From: Muribaculaceae bacterium
Lineage (GTDB): Bacteria; Bacteroidota; Bacteroidia; Bacteroidales; Muribaculaceae
DNA length: 64,000 nucleotides
NCBI GenBank assembly: GCA_017505535.1
Contig: JAFVPD010000013.1
Span: 21,271-85,270, forward strand
Direction: 5' to 3'
The stretch's first letter is position 1. Each line of letters begins with the position of its first letter. Made by a program: the position numbers and the translations under genes. This document shows positions 33,989-43,870 of the stretch, one piece after another. The notes beneath the pieces were generated by a model. The model saw only the letters and a program-made list of their open reading frames with translations, searched no databases and was not told the origin of the DNA.

Positions 33989-36900
33989 CTACTTTACAAG
34001 CAATTTATAGACTTTAGAGCCTACTGAAAGGACATATATTCCTCCTTGTAGATTACCAATTGTAGTGACTCCGACCTGAGTGATTGTTGATGCAATAAGC
34101 GAGCCATTCATATTGTGCAAAGCGATTGATTGGCCTGCAACATCGGTTGTAATTGTAATAACACCGCCCACGACTTTTACCTCAACAGAATTGTCGGCCA
34201 AGAGTTCTTCAATGCCTGAGACATTCATCAAATTGGTGTAGATGAACACATTCGGAAGAGCTGCATTGGTCATTACACACATCACGTTATTGAAATCGGT
34301 TAGGAATTGTGTCACACCTTTATCAAGAGTATATTCAGTATCAATAATCAACTCTTCACCAACGAGATTTCCGACTTCATCTTGTTCCGGTACATTGAGA
34401 AACCATCGGTAAACAGTTTCGGTAGCGTCAACCATATACTGGTCACTAAGATCAATCATACCATTAACCGAAGGAACAGTCATCGGGGCTTGATTGGCAT
34501 AGTTATAAACAGCATATTGAGCTTTAACTCGTGGCAAAGTGGCAAATGTGAGATTATTTCCGATAACACTCAACATTCTAAGATTGGTCAATTCATCAAC
34601 ATTTATTGAGGTGAGTTGATTGCTTGACAACGACAACTGACTGATTGCAGGGGCTCCGCCAAGGTCAATTGTTGAGAAGTTGTTATTATCAAGATACAAT
34701 GCCCACATCAATGGATTGTTGAGTTTCACGCTTGTGAGTTGATTATATGATGCCGACAATAGTTGTAGATTGGCCAAAGATGAAACATCTAATCCGGTCA
34801 ATTGGTTATTATTTAGGCTCAAAATAGAAAGCGACGGATAAGGAGTTACATCAAACACGGTAAATGCATTTCCATCAAGAGTGAGTTCTGATAAAGTTGT
34901 TCCTTTAGGAAGTTCTATCGATGAAAGTGATGCATCACTCACATTTATACATATCGCATCATTCAACTTTGACACATCACAATCACTAAGAGTAGCTCCC
35001 GACATACTGAACACAGTTATTTTTTCACCTTCATCATAGGTATATACATTCACTTGTGTGTTAGCCTTAGTTGTAGCAGAGAACAACTTGTAGGTGTTTT
35101 CAAGCATATATTGGCTCAAATTCTCATTTCCGTCCCAACCGATATAAATGGCTGTACCTGATTTTTCGGCAGCCAACGAAAGGCTCACTGCCTCACCATC
35201 ATTTAGCGTAGTAAACGATGCAACAACATTTGTGGGCATCGCTGCGGCAAGAATAGGAGTAGTCTTGAAAACTTTATCTCCAACAAATTGCGGATATGCC
35301 GCATTTGTCATTTCACATACAACATTACCTACTTCAGTATTGCGGAAGATTGTTACACCATTGTTTATGGTATAATCTACACCTTCGTTGAGAACATTAC
35401 CATTGCTATCCTTCCAAGTAAATATCGTTCCAACGCCATTGATCACTATGTTTTGCTCCGACAAATCAATTCCGGGTCCTTTTGTTGGGATAGGGAGATC
35501 GGCTTGAGGTGCGTAAATGTAATTCTCATCATCAAGTGTACCATGTTTAGGAAGTGTTGCAAGAGTGAAATAGTTATTGCTACAATTGAAATAATTCAAC
35601 GCTATTTCTGTGGGCATAACTATTGACGAGAGTTTATTGCCTGATACATTGAGACTTGTCATCACCGAGCAATAGGTGAAATCCAATGTTCCCAATAGGT
35701 TATTGCTCAAATCAACATTGATAATATAGTCGGCATCACTCAAGTCAATTTCCGTCAATTGGTTATTGCTGAGATTGAGCGATTTAATTGCCTTAATATT
35801 ATTGAGCGTCAAGTCGGTCAAGCGGTTATTGCTAAGATTGATTTCTGCGAGAGAGTTCTTTTCATAGTATCCATTTGCTCCGGCAAGGGTAAATGATGAC
35901 AGATTATTCTGTTGAAGGTCAAGCGAAGCCAAGCAACGATTCATAGATAAGTCAATAGAATACAGGCCTGCGTTTACTATATTGAGAGTGTGAAGAGAAG
36001 GAGCCGCCGATGTATTTGCCGAATAAAGAGTTATATCTCTAATATCAACAGATGTGAGTTGATCGCCATCTTTTACATACACCTCAACAGGTCCGTATCC
36101 TGCACGTGAACCGATCACGTTAGGAGTAGATGGAACGTCGGCCGTTGTTGCAACAAATTTCACCAAATTACCATCACCAAGATTTACGTAGAAATCCTTC
36201 GGATTTTGAACTGTTGCTCCCGCTATACCCACTGAAAATGATAGTTGTTGCCCTGGAGCTACTGCTGTTGTAAAGGTAAATGTCTTCACATCTTTTCCAT
36301 AGTCCTCTTCCGATAAAATCTTGAACTTTTCTGTTTGCATTATCGCATCGGGAAACAATGTGTTGGCAAATGCGATATAGATACTATCTTCAGGAATCTC
36401 ATTTATGGTGAGAACTCCATCGGCATAAGTATAAGATGACACGTCAATAGGAGTTGGACTTTCAGGAGAAGCTTCTGAAACGCTATATACAATAGCTTCA
36501 GTGACGCCTCCTTCACGCAACACACGCCCACTGAAGTCAAACGTTGCCCCCACTTTATAGCTCTTTTCTACCGGGAAATTGCGTTGGCCATAATAATAGG
36601 TGTTCCACACACCGGGGTCAAGAGGCAACGTTGCAAAGTCCATACAGTTTTTGTTTATCTCTACAATATATAAATTGGGGTTATGTGACACATCAATCGA
36701 AGTTAGATAGTTGTCAGTCGCCGAAAGAGTTATCAACTTGGGACACTTTGAAATATCAAGACTTGTCAATTTATTCCCGGCACAGAAAAGATAAACCAAT
36801 TCGGGATTGTGAGTTATATCAAGCGATTCAATTTTGTATTCATTATTATAACTTCCTGAATGATCACAATAGAGCTGTATTAAATAAGGGTTGTGACTCA

Positions 36901-37678
36901 CGTCAAGATTTGTGATGCGTGTGTTTGACACATTTAAAATCATTAGATTTCCATTCTTTGACACGTCAATCGTCTCTACGGGAGTAACATCAAGAGTGAG
37001 ACGCAACAAATTGGGACAACCTGTTGGGTCACATTTTTTCAAGCCTAAGTTGTGATAACCATCAAAGGATATCAATGCGGGATAATCCGACAAATTAAAC
37101 GATTCGTCAAGATAGTCGATTGTATTCATCTCCAAAATCTTGAGATTGGGCTTATTACCTCCAATCTTCAAGGGAGTAGCTGCAGTAAATTTGTTATCCG
37201 ATAAATACAATGCCTGAACATTGGTCATTGCACTCAAGTCAAGGCTTTCAAGTTCATTATGAGAAAGGTCAAGAATGTCAATATACTCGGGGTTGGAAAA
37301 TTCAATCCAAGAGATATAACATCCACTGGCATTGAGGTAATCAATCTGAGCAGGGTCGCCATAGATTTTCACAAGGCCCTCTTTTGATACTTGACACTCA
37401 ATATATGTCCCGCCAATTTGCGACAAAGAGTCGATACGCGCCTGTTGAGTTACATATTCAACCTTTCCATAGCCGCAATCGACATCGATATATTGCAAAC
37501 TGTCAACAGTTCCTATCACCAATGAAAACTGATTGCTTTCACCGTAACTGTCATAAATATTTGTTTTAAATGTAATTACAGGCTCGTCCCAGGTTTGAGC
37601 TGAGACCGGAACATAAGTAGCGATGAGCATTAATGCTCCCATGAGTCGGATTACTACATTTTTAATTGAATTATTCAT
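33989..37678 (-). CDS. Exported leucine-rich-repeat protein with sorting-type tail
   Basis: A 1229-residue protein with a signal peptide ending near VPVSAQ (residue 28). It contains three tandem modules. Each is an LRR block of the form 'LxxLDLSxNxLTxID' followed by a non-repeat spacer that begins with a TLP motif (FATLPLDPG, LATLPKHG, FATLPRVK) and an aromatic YYYG/YIYAPQ/YNYANQ segment. The first LRR block lies near residues 120-340, the second near 560-700, the third near 900-1060. The last ~65 residues (SIALHNMNGSLIAS, then LQGGIYVLSV and a Lys end) resemble the type IX sorting domain. It follows the S8 protease gene by 28 bp. Likely a surface adhesin or binding protein. Confidence 0.85.
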   Translation of the reverse strand: MNNSIKNVVIRLMGALMLIATYVPVSAQTWDEPVITFKTNIYDSYGESNQFSLVIGTVDSLQYIDVDCGYGKVEYVTQQARIDSLSQIGGTYIECQVSKEGLVKIYGDPAQIDYLNASGCYISWIEFSNPEYIDILDLSHNELESLDLSAMTNVQALYLSDNKFTAATPLKIGGNKPNLKILEMNTIDYLDESFNLSDYPALISFDGYHNLGLKKCDPTGCPNLLRLTLDVTPVETIDVSKNGNLMILNVSNTRITNLDVSHNPYLIQLYCDHSGSYNNEYKIESLDITHNPELVYLFCAGNKLTSLDISKCPKLITLSATDNYLTSIDVSHNPNLYIVEINKNCMDFATLPLDPGVWNTYYYGQRNFPVEKSYKVGATFDFSGRVLREGGVTEAIVYSVSEASPESPTPIDVSSYTYADGVLTINEIPEDSIYIAFANTLFPDAIMQTEKFKILSEEDYGKDVKTFTFTTAVAPGQQLSFSVGIAGATVQNPKDFYVNLGDGNLVKFVATTADVPSTPNVIGSRAGYGPVEVYVKDGDQLTSVDIRDITLYSANTSAAPSLHTLNIVNAGLYSIDLSMNRCLASLDLQQNNLSSFTLAGANGYYEKNSLAEINLSNNRLTDLTLNNIKAIKSLNLSNNQLTEIDLSDADYIINVDLSNNLLGTLDFTYCSVMTSLNVSGNKLSSIVMPTEIALNYFNCSNNYFTLATLPKHGTLDDENYIYAPQADLPIPTKGPGIDLSEQNIVINGVGTIFTWKDSNGNVLNEGVDYTINNGVTIFRNTEVGNVVCEMTNAAYPQFVGDKVFKTTPILAAAMPTNVVASFTTLNDGEAVSLSLAAEKSGTAIYIGWDGNENLSQYMLENTYKLFSATTKANTQVNVYTYDEGEKITVFSMSGATLSDCDVSKLNDAICINVSDASLSSIELPKGTTLSELTLDGNAFTVFDVTPYPSLSILSLNNNQLTGLDVSSLANLQLLSASYNQLTSVKLNNPLMWALYLDNNNFSTIDLGGAPAISQLSLSSNQLTSINVDELTNLRMLSVIGNNLTFATLPRVKAQYAVYNYANQAPMTVPSVNGMIDLSDQYMVDATETVYRWFLNVPEQDEVGNLVGEELIIDTEYTLDKGVTQFLTDFNNVMCVMTNAALPNVFIYTNLMNVSGIEELLADNSVEVKVVGGVITITTDVAGQSIALHNMNGSLIASTITQVGVTTIGNLQGGIYVLSVGSKVYKLLVK

Positions 37679-37706
37679 ACTTTAATTGGTATTATTGGGG
37701 GATTAA

Positions 37707-39995
37707 TTATTTCACTAACACTCGGCAATTGTGGCAACCATTCACACTTAGCACATAAACTCCGGGAGCCAAAGCCGAAGTATCTACATCTATTTCATCG
37801 CCTGATGCAAAAGACGTAATCACCGGCTGTCCCGAGATATTATACAATGTTACATTCATTGACTCGGCGCCGCCAAGGAAAATGTTAAACTGATTATCAT
37901 TAGATGAAACCACAAGACGATTGCGTTCATCGGCCATAACTTTTCCTACTGATGAATTGCGACGTATCACCTCTTTGAGTCCATCATAAGCATTGAATTT
38001 ACCTGCTCCCCATTGCACCTTGTCGCCGGTGAACGATGAAACTTGAGCGTCAACAGTAGCAGTCGATGTAGCAATCTCCTTGACCTCGTCAATGGTCAAC
38101 GTGGGGTCAGCTTCAAGCCATAGAGCAATTGCACCGGCAACGGCCGGTGTAGCCATTGATGTGCCCACCTCTTGATGCCAATAATTCTTGCGTTTCCTTT
38201 CAATGAGCTTAGCTTGAAGTCCTGGGTCAATATTGGCATAAGAATCAATAAAATAGGAGTTTGACGATGAAATAATTGTTGCACCTGGGGCACACACATG
38301 AGGCAGATTGCGTCCATCAATCAGAGTTCCATAAGATGAAAAACTTGAAACCTCTCCGGGTATGTAATTTGTCCCGATTGTGTAAGCCTTTTTATCGAGT
38401 GATACCCATGAATTGCGCACATTGTAGGAGCCCACGACAAGCACGTTGTGGGCACAAGCCATGTCGCTGATAGTGCCATTGGTGCTTCCTTTAGCCCAAC
38501 CTTCCACTCCATAATTGTCAAAGAATGTATATGTCGCATCACAGAAACAATCAATGCGTTGGCCGGGTTTTCCACTAACAATGATTCCCAAAATATAATT
38601 ACTATCGCTGTTTGTGGACATATTATTGTGTACAAAGCAATCAATCAAAGCACTATATCGTCCTGATTCAGAATCGGTCATTGTTCCCATTCCCACATAA
38701 CCGGCAAATGCTCGAGTGAAATTAACATTGGTTTTATCAGTGTCATATTCCACATATTCGGGAGACGCATAGTAGATTGCATTTCCTTGCATATTCTCGG
38801 TAATTGCATGGCGGAACACGATCGTACCACGAGTGCGATTATATATTACCAATTCAAGTTTAAACTCAGTCGAGTCGTTACTGAAGATTTCGGTCTGTCC
38901 GTAACGCAATTGATAGAACGTTCCATTTGATGCAGTTACATCTCCATACAAGGGTGCGATAAACGTCTGCAACGCAGTGTCGCCGGTGGCAAAAGTCTTA
39001 TTTACTGCAATGGGCATTTCTCCTTCGTTACCGGCTGCAATACATATTATAGCCTCCTCACCAGCCAAGTCAAGATATTGGCTCATTGTCTCAGAACCAT
39101 CGCGAGCACCGGCATTGCTACCCAATGAAAGATTAATTACCGCAGGTTGCTCGGTTCTGTAGGCATAATCAAGTACCCCTTCAATACCCAGCGCTATTAA
39201 CATGTCGGCCATATCACCACAAGATGCCGCGATGTCTGATTCATAGGCAGAGCCATAGTAAGGATTATAATCCGACACCACATTGGCGGTGAGCGATGTA
39301 GTACCGGTTGACATGGTCAACGTGTCTCGATAACCTCCGGCCATAATTCCCATCGTGTGGGTACCATGGTAGGTTGAAGCATAATCGGTTGTAAACTCTG
39401 ATATAGTGTCACCCGTATATGTATCAACATTAAAGTCGGTACCTGCACTATTCACATATATGTGCGTGAGTTGTTTTATGCGAGATGTTCCATCAGAATT
39501 GCGAAAATTCACATGATTTGGGTCCATTCCAGTATCTACAATCCCGGTGATTACACCTTTTCCGGTATAAGCTTGAGGCAATCCCTCTCCGGCGTGAATT
39601 TTATCAACACCCATTGCCACTCGTGCCTTGTCCATTTTGGGCAACACTTTGCGAGAAAGTGATAGTTTCTTTATACAATCAAGGCGTGAAATGCGCTCTA
39701 CATCAGCTACCGGCATTGAAACCATCGCAATATTTCCACGTGTACGCACCACATTTACCCCCTCGGCTTGTAATTGCTCGGCAGTTACTCCGTCGGCCAT
39801 AGAAATGAGTGCTGTTACATGTGTTGCAGGAATTCCTGCCTTTTCAAGAGCCTTGGTATAAGCATTGTGTACAGGTACTTGCTCCATTTGATAGGAACGC
39901 AATGCGGCTCGACTACGCAAGTCAAGTTTTGACTGAGCAAAAATCGTTGTTGCAATGCCACAACAAATCAAGAGACTTAAACAGATTTTTCTCAT
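37707..39995 (-). CDS. Exported S8 (subtilisin-like) serine protease with sorting-type tail
   Basis: A 762-residue protease. Signal peptide residues 1-20 (MRKICLSLLICCGIATTIFA), then a propeptide-like region to about 115. Catalytic triad: Asp in VITGIVDTGMDPNHVNF near residue 155, His in YHGTHTMGIMAGG near 213, Ser in GTSMATPAVAGAIALW near 620. A large insertion separates His and Ser, as in other Bacteroidota S8 enzymes. The C-terminal ~75 residues (VTLYNISGQPVITS, then LAPGVYVLSVNG) form a type IX-like sorting tail. It precedes the LRR gene on the same strand and is likely co-transcribed. Predicted surface or secreted protease. Confidence 0.92.
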   Translation of the reverse strand: MRKICLSLLICCGIATTIFAQSKLDLRSRAALRSYQMEQVPVHNAYTKALEKAGIPATHVTALISMADGVTAEQLQAEGVNVVRTRGNIAMVSMPVADVERISRLDCIKKLSLSRKVLPKMDKARVAMGVDKIHAGEGLPQAYTGKGVITGIVDTGMDPNHVNFRNSDGTSRIKQLTHIYVNSAGTDFNVDTYTGDTISEFTTDYASTYHGTHTMGIMAGGYRDTLTMSTGTTSLTANVVSDYNPYYGSAYESDIAASCGDMADMLIALGIEGVLDYAYRTEQPAVINLSLGSNAGARDGSETMSQYLDLAGEEAIICIAAGNEGEMPIAVNKTFATGDTALQTFIAPLYGDVTASNGTFYQLRYGQTEIFSNDSTEFKLELVIYNRTRGTIVFRHAITENMQGNAIYYASPEYVEYDTDKTNVNFTRAFAGYVGMGTMTDSESGRYSALIDCFVHNNMSTNSDSNYILGIIVSGKPGQRIDCFCDATYTFFDNYGVEGWAKGSTNGTISDMACAHNVLVVGSYNVRNSWVSLDKKAYTIGTNYIPGEVSSFSSYGTLIDGRNLPHVCAPGATIISSSNSYFIDSYANIDPGLQAKLIERKRKNYWHQEVGTSMATPAVAGAIALWLEADPTLTIDEVKEIATSTATVDAQVSSFTGDKVQWGAGKFNAYDGLKEVIRRNSSVGKVMADERNRLVVSSNDNQFNIFLGGAESMNVTLYNISGQPVITSFASGDEIDVDTSALAPGVYVLSVNGCHNCRVLVK

Positions 39996-40034
39996 ATTAT
40001 GTATTTAAGAGTGTTATTAAGCAAATAAAGGTGA

Positions 40035-40061
40035 TGTCAAAGCCCTTTTAAGGCTTTGACA
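40035..40061 (-). terminator. Terminator after the repeat-domain exported protein
   Basis: A perfect 10-bp stem TGTCAAAGCC (40035-40044) with its complement (40052-40061), 7-base loop. It is 42 bp past the stop at 40103. The U run is poor (CACCTTTATTT), so confidence is moderate. Confidence 0.6.
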
Positions 40062-40102
40062 CACCCTTATCAACAAATTCTTTTTTGTAACAACGTAGTG
40101 AA

Positions 40103-41977
40103 TTATTTCACTGCTACTTTCTTGCCGTTTATGATATATAATCCGGCAGGGAGAGCGTTAATTTGAGACTCGGTTGCATTCTTGACAACGAGAATACCTT
40201 GGAGATTGTAAACATTATTGTTTAATGTTTCTACCTCAACAACCTCTTCAATTGCATTTGTTTTGTCAACTACAATATTAGTCTCTTTAGTGATAACCAC
40301 GTTATATTTGCCATCTGCGTCGGCTTCAACAGTGGCTCCATCTACTGTTACACTTGCTTTAGTGTCGGCAAGAGTGATAGAAACTACTGTTCCGTCCAAT
40401 ACTGTAAAGCCTGATGCATAATTGCTATAGGCTTGACCATCGGTTGCAACAGCCGAGATTGCATCTTCTACATTTTGAGTAATTGTAACTGCATATTTTT
40501 CAGGTTGGCTTGCAAGATATACTTTGATATCATCGCCATCAACAAGAGTTACATAGTAAGATGTACTACCTTCATATTGAGGAACTAAATAAACGCCATT
40601 GACAAAGATTGAACAATATGTAGGTTGATAGAACGACAGATAATATGGGTTATCGGTGTCGGCAAAATTTACAGTTACAGCCACCCCTGAAATCAAATTG
40701 ATTGATGCACGGTCGGAATAGCGTTGAACGCTATAACCATACATTGCTGCAGTCAAATCATCAACCCAAATATATGCCTCTTTTTCACGAACAAGTTTAT
40801 CGGCAGTGATGACGATAGTGTCGTTTTCGGCCAATCCACGAACAGAAACACTTGAAGTGCCATAGTTGCTACCATATTCCACTCCATTAACCAAAACAGA
40901 AGTAATGAAGCAATCGGTTGCCGGCATGATGTTGATGTAGTTGTTATTTGAGGTCAACGCAATTGCAGTTGTATCGGTGGTCAATGTGATGACGTCATTT
41001 GAAGTTCCGGCATAAACACTGATATATTCAGGAGTAGCAGTTGTGGCATACACGTTAAACGTTGTGTATTTGGTTGCGTCTATACTGATTGCATATTCTG
41101 TTTTTGTTGCAGTGAACTCATAGTTTCCACTGAAATATACACTTGCGCCATCAACATAGATGCTATAGTTGAAATTGTATAGATTTACATCACCCTCGAT
41201 AGTTATTTTTTGGCCAAGTTTAGCAGTCAATGTTTTACCATCAAAGTCTTCAACAGCCTCACCATCAACTTTCACACTGAGACAGCCTAATACTTCGGCC
41301 TCATTGTCGCCATAAGAGAATGTAATCGTTGTTGGTTCATCGGGGAAATCGGACTTGATATCTAAAACATCGCCATCGGCTACCGACACTACATATCGAC
41401 CGTAAGAGTCGGTTTGAACAACGTTGTTAAGTGCCACTTGGTAAAGGCTTTCTCCATAACTGGCATGAGAAATCTGAAATGGAGTTTCATTATTGGGGTT
41501 GAACTTAATAGTGTTTGCACCATTGACAAGTTCGATTTTTGTACCGCTATAATATGACATGTTCACTTTAGAAGCATCATCAACATTTACAGTACAAGAA
41601 GCTGTGCGAGTTGCTTCCAAATCGGCAGAAGTTACCGATAATACAGCATCGGCATAAATGTAGAAGTAGGTGCTTGAACCTATTGAAGCGCTACTTCCGG
41701 TTGTTTCATTCATTGCCGACGTGATAGTGTTGCCATCTGTAGCATAAATATTTACATAGCAATAGCTCGCTGGAACAGTAAAAGTAGCGCCTTCACCCGT
41801 GAACTGAGTAAGGTCAAGACTTACCTCCTTAGCAGTGTAGTCGGCACCATAGTATTGGTAATTGGCAGTCAAACGAGTTGCATCGTCAACTTTGAGGGTA
41901 ACTGTGATATCGGCTTTGGCATTAAATGCAACAATAGCCATAATAGCCATCACAAAAATTGAGTAAAATTTTTTCAT
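40103..41977 (-). CDS. Exported repeat-domain protein with sorting-type tail
   Basis: A 624-residue protein with signal peptide MKKFYSIFVMAIMAIVAFNAKA. The mature part is a string of beta-sandwich-like repeats of about 75-90 residues, each with a 'ITVTLKVDDAT', 'CTVNVDDASKV', 'AVTITQNVEDA' type opening strand and 'VSVADGDVLDI', 'VTLVDGDDIKV' closing strand. The tail VYNLQGILVVKNATES, then LPAGLYIINGKKVAVK, is a typical short Bacteroidales sorting-like end. A -7 box lies 63 bp upstream. No enzymatic motif; probably surface structural. Confidence 0.75.
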   Translation of the reverse strand: MKKFYSIFVMAIMAIVAFNAKADITVTLKVDDATRLTANYQYYGADYTAKEVSLDLTQFTGEGATFTVPASYCYVNIYATDGNTITSAMNETTGSSASIGSSTYFYIYADAVLSVTSADLEATRTASCTVNVDDASKVNMSYYSGTKIELVNGANTIKFNPNNETPFQISHASYGESLYQVALNNVVQTDSYGRYVVSVADGDVLDIKSDFPDEPTTITFSYGDNEAEVLGCLSVKVDGEAVEDFDGKTLTAKLGQKITIEGDVNLYNFNYSIYVDGASVYFSGNYEFTATKTEYAISIDATKYTTFNVYATTATPEYISVYAGTSNDVITLTTDTTAIALTSNNNYINIMPATDCFITSVLVNGVEYGSNYGTSSVSVRGLAENDTIVITADKLVREKEAYIWVDDLTAAMYGYSVQRYSDRASINLISGVAVTVNFADTDNPYYLSFYQPTYCSIFVNGVYLVPQYEGSTSYYVTLVDGDDIKVYLASQPEKYAVTITQNVEDAISAVATDGQAYSNYASGFTVLDGTVVSITLADTKASVTVDGATVEADADGKYNVVITKETNIVVDKTNAIEEVVEVETLNNNVYNLQGILVVKNATESQINALPAGLYIINGKKVAVK

Positions 41978-42039
41978 AAGATTATATTAAATGTAGTTAA
42001 TTTATTCCTTTATTTATACCAGAATGCTATAAAACGCGG

Positions 42040-42047
42040 CAAAAGTA
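42040..42047 (-). promoter_or_regulatory. -7 box before the repeat-domain exported protein
   Basis: Minus-strand TACTTTTG 63 bp before the ATG at 41977. No TTG at the right distance is seen. The rest of the 266-bp gap to xerD holds only AT-rich sequence. Confidence 0.4.
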
Positions 42048-42243
42048 GTAATTTTTATGCTATTATGCGTCATTTTCCTCGCAAAAAGTTCGTTTTTTTC
42101 ACCTCTAATAATTCATAAAATTAACCTTTTTATATGTTTTGAATGTCAATTTGTCAATATAATCTCAGAACTACTAAAAAAAAATCTACAATTCATCTAT
42201 AACCTCTCAAACTTGTTGCAAATGCATCACATACTATTGTGGG

Positions 42244-43152
42244 CTACTTGCGATTACGAGGATGGTGGGTCAAAATTTCCTCGCGCAGACGTGTACGATC
42301 AATGTGTATATATATTTCGGTTGTGGAGATGCTTTCATGCCCCAACATTTGTTGTATGGCTCTAAGATTGGCACCTCCTTCAAGGAGGTGCGTTGCGAAG
42401 GAATGGCGCAAAGTATGGGGACTCACTTGGCGTCTAATGCCCGCCAATTCGGCCAAACGTTTTATGATATAGAAAATCATCACTCGGCTTAAACGTCCTC
42501 CTCGCTTGTTTAGGAATAGGATATTGTCATCGCCTCGCTTGATTGTTTGCATGCTACGTTGTTCATTTATATACAGTAATATTTGCTCTTGCGCAACTTC
42601 TGAAATGGGAACAAGGCGCTCTTTGCTACCTTTGCCACGTATCACCACATATCCTTCATCAAGATATAACTTACTTATTTCAAGGTTTATGAGCTCCGAA
42701 ACACGCAATCCACAGCCATAAAGCGTTTCTATTATTGCCCTATTGCGTTGTCCATCGGGTTTAGATAAATCAATGCAGTCAATCATCGCATCAATCTCTT
42801 CCACCGATAAAATTTCGGGCAAATGTGTTCCCAATAATGGTGTTTCGAGCATCACTGATGGGTCTTCCTCAACATATCCCTCCAGTTTCAGATATTTAAA
42901 AAAGCTTTTTATACCCGATATAATACGAGCTTGAGAACGCGGAGAAATGCCTAAATCGTGAAGCTGAGCAACAAATGAGTGCAACATTTCAAGCGTAACC
43001 TGTTTCAACTCTATATTTTCACTTTCAATAAAATCATAGAGTTTTCTAACATCATTGGAGTAACCAACTGAAGTGTTGTCGGAGAGACCTCGCTCAAGTT
43101 TCAAATAGGCCTTAAATCCATTAATTAATCGGTCCAATTCGTTGCTATCCAT
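42244..43152 (-). CDS. xerD: XerD-type tyrosine recombinase
   Basis: A 302-residue site-specific recombinase. The N-terminal SAM-like core-binding domain covers ~1-100. The catalytic domain has YGCGLRVSELINL (catalytic Arg near residue 150), a beta-hairpin Lys in RGKGSKERLVP, HTLRHSFATHLLEGG (His-Arg) near 243 and LGHESISTTEIYIHID with the nucleophilic Tyr near 277. Chromosome-dimer resolution is the likely job. It lies 4 bp after a methyltransferase-like gene and two genes after yfhO, with no mobile-element context, so it looks like the housekeeping recombinase. Confidence 0.92.
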   Translation of the reverse strand: MDSNELDRLINGFKAYLKLERGLSDNTSVGYSNDVRKLYDFIESENIELKQVTLEMLHSFVAQLHDLGISPRSQARIISGIKSFFKYLKLEGYVEEDPSVMLETPLLGTHLPEILSVEEIDAMIDCIDLSKPDGQRNRAIIETLYGCGLRVSELINLEISKLYLDEGYVVIRGKGSKERLVPISEVAQEQILLYINEQRSMQTIKRGDDNILFLNKRGGRLSRVMIFYIIKRLAELAGIRRQVSPHTLRHSFATHLLEGGANLRAIQQMLGHESISTTEIYIHIDRTRLREEILTHHPRNRK

Positions 43153-43156
43153 GCGA

Positions 43157-43870
43157 TTAAAACCACAATATGTAATTTTGCCGGGGTAAATGCTTGAGCC
43201 CTACTATGATCCCTATTCTATAATTGGAGAACGTCATTCCATGAGATATCGATGCATTCAACTTGCCCCAAAAGTGTTTCATTTGAATTGACTTTGCAAG
43301 GTTACGCATCACCACAACTCCGCCCTCTTCAATTATTGTCTTGATTTTAGGCAACAACAATTCTATCTCGTCCTCCTCAATATTATTGATTAGTACAAAC
43401 CCTCCAACTTCTCTGAGCCTATCATAATTGCCGAGGGTTTCGTCTAAGCAGCCAAAGCGCTTGATGCGATGAGACTCCGATGCAGTGACTTGAGAAAACA
43501 CATCGTTGCAAGTATTACTCCCAGTGAAAATGGTGAGCGAAGAACGATTTGAGACAGTTAACATCGCCATGGTTGACACTCCATAGGTTGAGCCGATCTG
43601 CAGGACATGACTTGGCGCAAAATAACACGTTATGCGAAAAAGCATTCGCGCATTACTTTGCGAGATTATGGTCTTTGCAGCCTTGCGATTAGCTATGAGC
43701 CGATGGGCCACGTGGCGATATTTTGTCAGCTGTTCGTAGGCATAATAGTGGCATCTCTCTCGCAAAACTCTACGCACAAAATAAAACGCAAACGGAGAGT
43801 GAATCCCAAAGCCACGACTACGATTATACCGACGTAGCGCTGTCAAATATCTTTTAAATCGACTCATCAT
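43157..43870 (-). CDS. Methyltransferase-like protein of Bacteroidota
   Basis: A 237-residue protein. The N-terminus has RSRGFGIHSPFAFYFV, a motif seen in a Bacteroidota family of SAM-dependent methyltransferase-like proteins. A Rossmann-like first strand and turn, VLQIGSTYGVSTMAML, lies near residue 88, and an acidic strand FVLINNIEEDEIELL near 157. The glycine pattern is weaker than in typical enzymes, so binding of SAM is uncertain. It overlaps the yfhO stop by 17 bp, and a second ATG is available at 43867. Substrate unknown. Confidence 0.65.
   Translation of the reverse strand: MMSRFKRYLTALRRYNRSRGFGIHSPFAFYFVRRVLRERCHYYAYEQLTKYRHVAHRLIANRKAAKTIISQSNARMLFRITCYFAPSHVLQIGSTYGVSTMAMLTVSNRSSLTIFTGSNTCNDVFSQVTASESHRIKRFGCLDETLGNYDRLREVGGFVLINNIEEDEIELLLPKIKTIIEEGGVVVMRNLAKSIQMKHFWGKLNASISHGMTFSNYRIGIIVGLKHLPRQNYILWF

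Noticed and set aside
34560..37300. Regularly spaced repeats considered as a CRISPR array
   Set aside because: They are degenerate leucine-rich codon repeats within an open frame, with no identical direct repeats or unique spacers.
42057..42365. A plus-strand frame overlapping the 3' end of xerD
   Set aside because: It is antisense to a conserved catalytic region, and its N-terminal part lies in AT-rich intergenic DNA with random-looking sequence.
42244..43152. Tyrosine recombinase considered as an integrase of a mobile element
   Set aside because: Sequence and length fit housekeeping XerD, it is in an operon with core genes, and no attachment-site repeats or element genes are nearby.
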